A stretch of 7,353 nt of DNA from NCBI GenBank assembly GCA_030642845.1, contig DAOWMZ010000076.1, forward strand, positions 1-7,353, given 5' to 3'. Below the pieces are notes generated by a model. It did no database searches. It saw only the letters and a list, made by a program, of their open reading frames with translations, and was not told where the DNA came from. Source of the DNA: Candidatus Zixiibacteriota bacterium. Its GTDB lineage: Bacteria; Zixibacteria; MSB-5A5; GN15; FEB-12. A program made the translations under genes and the position numbers. This document shows, piece by piece, positions 7,222 through 7,353 of the stretch. Position 1 is the stretch's first letter. Each line of letters begins with the position of its first letter.

Positions 7222-7228
7222 TTCTTAA

Positions 7229-7353
7229 GTGAATATTTGCCCTAAATGCAATTATAACAAATTATCAGAAAATACAAAATTCTGCCCCAAATGTGGTTTT
7301 AAATTAAATGACCAAAACAATCCAAGCCAGGATGATGAGAATCTCGAATTCGA
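7229..7353 (+). CDS. Zinc-ribbon domain protein, N-terminal fragment
   Basis: The first 41 codons of a gene that continues past the window edge. It starts with GTG, has AAGGA at 7 nt, and is immediately preceded by an in-frame stop. The N-terminus is a short zinc ribbon: CPKC at residues 4-7 and CPKCG at 19-23, giving four cysteines (4, 7, 19, 22) in a C-x2-C-x11-C-x2-C arrangement that should bind one zinc ion. It resembles the small N-terminal zinc ribbons (zinc_ribbon_2 type) found before many otherwise unrelated bacterial domains, often in membrane proteins. After residue 26 the chain becomes polar and acidic (DQNNPSQDDENLE), as a linker would. The main domain is outside the window, so the function cannot be assigned. 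It is transcribed away from the lipoprotein gene. Confidence 0.8.
   Translation, partial: MNICPKCNYNKLSENTKFCPKCGFKLNDQNNPSQDDENLEF

Larger units (their letters stand above)
6817..7228. other. Intergenic region between divergent genes
   Basis: A 412-base gap without a convincing coding region. Near its left end it holds the promoter of the lipoprotein gene (6875-6904), and in the middle the 67-bp REP-like doublet (6997-7063). From 7064 to 7228 I see no RNA gene or strong repeat. TATTAT at 7204-7209 could be a -10 for the zinc-ribbon gene but lacks a good -35. No tRNA, CRISPR or transposase is visible. Confidence 0.6.

Overview
The window looks like a piece of chromosome from an AT-rich, Gram-negative bacterium. 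Signs of an outer membrane are a TolC-type channel, its periplasmic adaptor and a probable lipoprotein. A membrane pyrophosphatase, a Yip1-type membrane protein and a large extracytoplasmic beta-rich protein together suggest an uncultured lineage around the FCB/candidate-phyla area. That placement is inference; no phylogenetic marker gene is present. The clear TTGACA/TATACT promoter and good Shine-Dalgarno sites argue against a typical Bacteroidota.

Layout, left to right: four minus-strand genes fill positions 1-5141. In transcription order these are hppA (5141-3126), a membrane-bound pyrophosphatase with its own promoter and a strong intrinsic terminator at 3065-3100, followed by a three-gene export operon: a Yip1 family protein (2953-2231), a TolC family outer membrane channel (2216-801) and a MacA/HlyD-type adaptor (762 to beyond position 1). 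The cognate inner-membrane transporter, probably a MacB-type ABC transporter, would be expected just outside the window. A separate minus-strand unit (6816-5437) encodes a predicted exported lipoprotein, with a near-consensus sigma70 promoter at 6875-6904 and a textbook terminator at 5383-5409. At the right edge a plus-strand gene with a GTG start (7229 onward) begins with a zinc ribbon and runs off the end.

The most notable non-coding structure lies in the 412-base gap between the two divergent genes at the right. It is a 67-bp inverted pair of 26-nt elements (6997-7063). Each element begins with GTAG followed by a small perfect palindrome, and the two copies differ by paired, compensating changes inside that palindrome. 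This is the architecture of a REP doublet (REPIN/BIME) of the kind mobilised by RAYT transposases.

Functionally, the PPase couples pyrophosphate hydrolysis to ion pumping. Its visible signature residues predict potassium dependence and sodium transport. The operon to its left would form a tripartite export system across both membranes. The lipoprotein is of unknown function and seems to contain two diverged copies of one beta-rich domain.
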